Source: Verrucomicrobiota bacterium
GTDB lineage: Bacteria > Verrucomicrobiota > Verrucomicrobiia > Limisphaerales > SIBE01
Reading direction: 5' to 3'
Assembly: GCA_027623095.1 (NCBI GenBank)
Contig: JAQBVM010000020.1
Coordinates: 1 to 39,615 of the forward strand
DNA length: 39,615 nucleotides
How positions within the stretch are numbered: the first letter of the stretch is position 1; the number at the start of each line of letters is the position of its first letter. Both the position numbers and the translations under genes were made by a program. Below are positions 37,329 to 39,615 of the stretch, piece after piece. Under the pieces are notes generated by a model. It worked only from the letters and a program-made list of their open reading frames with translations. It was not told the origin of the DNA and did no database searches.

Positions 37329-38611
37329 ACGCCGCCGCTCCCGCAAAGACCGGATTTCTGGATGAAACAAAAGCGCTCGCGTGCGTTCACTGCGGGCTCT
37401 GCCTCGGATCATGTCCGACTTATCTCGAAACGGGTAACGAGAACGAATCTCCGCGCGGGCGCATCTATATTATGCGCGCGCTCCAAGATGGCCGTTTGTC
37501 GATGACGGATTCTACCGTTCGCCATATCGACCTTTGTCTTGGTTGCCGCGCGTGCGAGACGGCGTGTCCGAGTGGGGTTCAGTATGGGGCGCTGCTCGAA
37601 TCCACGCGGGAATACATTGAGAAACGGCATGAAAGATCTCTCTTTCAGAGGTTGCTTCGCCGGTTTGCGATCGAGCAGATTATTCCGTTCCCAGCGCGCA
37701 TGCGATGGGCGCTCGGGCCGGCAAGGCTCGTGAGGAAGCTGGGGCTTCACCAATTCCTGCCCAAGTTCGCGCGAGATGCCGTTGGGTTGCTACCCGAATC
37801 GGCCAGTTCGGTTCGGGTACCTGAGTTCTCGCCTGCTGCGGGTGAGGAACGCCGCGGGCGCGTCGGGTTTGTGAGCGGTTGCGTGATGTCGATCCTGTTT
37901 GGAGATACCAACGTGGCCACAGTTCGGCTTTTGAACAAACTAGGTTTTGACGTTGTGAATCCGCCGAAGCAAATCTGCTGCGGTGCTTTGGACGCGCACA
38001 GTGGGAACCTGAATCGGGCTCGCGAATTCGCGAAGCGGAACATCGCTGTTTTTGAAGAGTTGAACATCGATGCGATCATCATTAACGCGGCCGGCTGTGG
38101 ATCGACTTTGAAAGAATACGGACACTTGCTTCACGATGATCCGGAATGGGCCGGCCGCGCCCGGTCGTTTAGTGACAAGGTTATGGACTTGACCGAGTGG
38201 ATTGCCCCATTGATCCAGAAGTCCAAGCCAAATGGCGAAGGAGATTCAGATTCGATCACTTATCACGATGCCTGTCATTTGGCGCATCCGCAGCGAATTA
38301 CGGTTCAGCCGCGTGATTTGATTAGAGCGGTCTGCGGAGACCGGTTGCACGAATTGCCCGAGTCGGATGTGTGCTGTGGCAGCGCCGGAAGTTACAACCT
38401 GACGGAGCCCGAAATGGCGGAACGCCTCCAGCGTCGAAAGGTCGAGAACATCCTCAAAACGGGCGCCAAGACCGTCGTAACGACGAATCCCGGATGCATT
38501 CTCCAGATTCGCGCGGGCTTAAGAAAAGTCGGCGCTCTCGATGTTCGTGTGCTCCACATTGCGGATTTTCTTCAAGAATCGGCGGCCCGCGTGAATGCCA
38601 AGGAATCCTGA
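37325..38611 (+). CDS. glcF: Glycolate oxidase iron-sulfur subunit GlcF
   Basis: CVHCGLCLGSCPTYLETGNENESPRGRIYIMRAL; CLGCRACETACPSGVQYG; two CCG-type motifs; GTG start overlaps GlcE TGA. Confidence 0.95.
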   Translation: MNAAAPAKTGFLDETKALACVHCGLCLGSCPTYLETGNENESPRGRIYIMRALQDGRLSMTDSTVRHIDLCLGCRACETACPSGVQYGALLESTREYIEKRHERSLFQRLLRRFAIEQIIPFPARMRWALGPARLVRKLGLHQFLPKFARDAVGLLPESASSVRVPEFSPAAGEERRGRVGFVSGCVMSILFGDTNVATVRLLNKLGFDVVNPPKQICCGALDAHSGNLNRAREFAKRNIAVFEELNIDAIIINAAGCGSTLKEYGHLLHDDPEWAGRARSFSDKVMDLTEWIAPLIQKSKPNGEGDSDSITYHDACHLAHPQRITVQPRDLIRAVCGDRLHELPESDVCCGSAGSYNLTEPEMAERLQRRKVENILKTGAKTVVTTNPGCILQIRAGLRKVGALDVRVLHIADFLQESAARVNAKES

Positions 38612-38705
38612 AGCTGGAATTCCGCGTTTGCGCGGCAGAGCCTCGGACTGCCGTCACGAGCGGAGCAATTCACCGCTTTGGCACGGGTATCCAGAAGACG
38701 TATTC

Positions 38706-39615
38706 CTACTGCTGTCGCAATCGATAGAACTTGCTGCTTTTCAAAATCGGCAACTTGAGGAAGTTGTCGTCCCCTTCGGCAAGCGGGGTCATGATGACCG
38801 AAGTCCATATCCGAAAATCGTCCGATTCTTCGATTACGATCCCTGGAATCGTTTTGGGCCACGCCAAAACGAGATTCAATCCGGAAGTCGCAACCTGAAC
38901 AGGTATCTTTGGCACTTCATGTGGTTTTGACAGGTCGGTAATAGTCAGAACCACATCTCCGGATGTTCCAAAGCGTCCGTCAACAGCCATTTGATACGCG
39001 ACACCGGCAATTGCGTCAAACGTGACGCGACTCGTCAATCCCGGGGCGTCGGGGTCACCATCATTCGACGCTATAGTTGTCAAACTTTCGAGAGACAGCC
39101 CTTCGTATACGGCTAGGAGTGTATCGAAGCTGCTTCCCGCCGTACTCATCGTGACGTTGCCCGAGGAGGAGGCTGTCCAAGACCACCATACGGATTTGGA
39201 CGATGCCTTATTCGCATGATTGGGTTCACCGGGTTCTGTCGTGGCATTCACATTGGAACCGCTCACTGAAATCTGAGGGCTGCTAATCAAAAGTCTGTTG
39301 GCAAAATCATCATTCGAAGGACGCACATCCGAATCCTCGACGGTCAGGGTCGCCACCTTGCTCAAATCGGAACCGGCGCTATTGCTAACCACGACCGAAT
39401 AGCTTCCGGAATCGGCAACCGAAACGGAATTAATCTCCAGCACGCGGTTTGTTTGGTTGCGAATATCGGTTCCGTTGAATTTCCACTGAATCTGAATCGG
39501 TTCGGTGCCCGAAACAGCGATGACAAAAGCGACCGTCGAACCAATTGGGGCGCATCTCCGAATCAGGACACACCTGAACCGCTCCTTCTTCTTCGGATTG
39601 AGGAGAGGAACGCGG
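38706..39615 (-). CDS. Ig-like domain surface/secreted protein, C-terminal part (5' end beyond window)
   Basis: IQIQWKFNGTDIRNQTNRVLEINSVSVADSGSYSVVVSNSAGSD; PSNDDFANR...SVWWSWTASSSG...FDTLLAVYEG; frame open to window edge. Confidence 0.85.
   Translation of the reverse strand, partial: RVPLLNPKKKERFRCVLIRRCAPIGSTVAFVIAVSGTEPIQIQWKFNGTDIRNQTNRVLEINSVSVADSGSYSVVVSNSAGSDLSKVATLTVEDSDVRPSNDDFANRLLISSPQISVSGSNVNATTEPGEPNHANKASSKSVWWSWTASSSGNVTMSTAGSSFDTLLAVYEGLSLESLTTIASNDGDPDAPGLTSRVTFDAIAGVAYQMAVDGRFGTSGDVVLTITDLSKPHEVPKIPVQVATSGLNLVLAWPKTIPGIVIEESDDFRIWTSVIMTPLAEGDDNFLKLPILKSSKFYRLRQQ

Noticed and set aside
1-39615. CRISPR array, retron or recognisable phage-defence island
   Set aside because: No regularly spaced repeats, reverse transcriptase, Cas, or restriction-type genes seen.

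Overview
The window looks like an accessory-rich stretch of a Verrucomicrobia-like chromosome (taxon inferred from protein flavour only). Housekeeping and metabolic genes: an MBOAT/AlgX-like O-acetylation pair, a Gfo/Idh/MocA oxidoreductase, a TonB receptor - YfiR - hybrid histidine kinase operon, KorA/KorB, FmdB-like, cupin, MiaE, transaldolase, IlvD, NsrR/Rrf2, a CXXCH protein, GlcE/GlcF, and an Ig-like surface protein running off the right edge. These are interspersed with decayed mobile DNA. The main unusual items are: (1) a ~3.6 kb relic island bounded by a 41-bp exact duplication of the 5' (not 3') part of tRNA-Ser(GGA), holding an integrase stub and the remains of three toxin-antitoxin modules; (2) a 192-bp near-perfect direct repeat that duplicates the promoter and start of an AraC-like gene inside a RAYT/REP-littered scar; (3) a REP-like motif sitting at truncation points of unrelated genes; (4) a tightly coupled lipoprotein/small ORF/TIG-membrane-protein operon (6.5-10.2 kb) of unknown function, the best candidate for an undescribed system; (5) a 111-bp MITE-like element whose terminal repeat supplies the stop codon of a HAD hydrolase. 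All calls come from reading the sequence and from family recognition; no searches were run.
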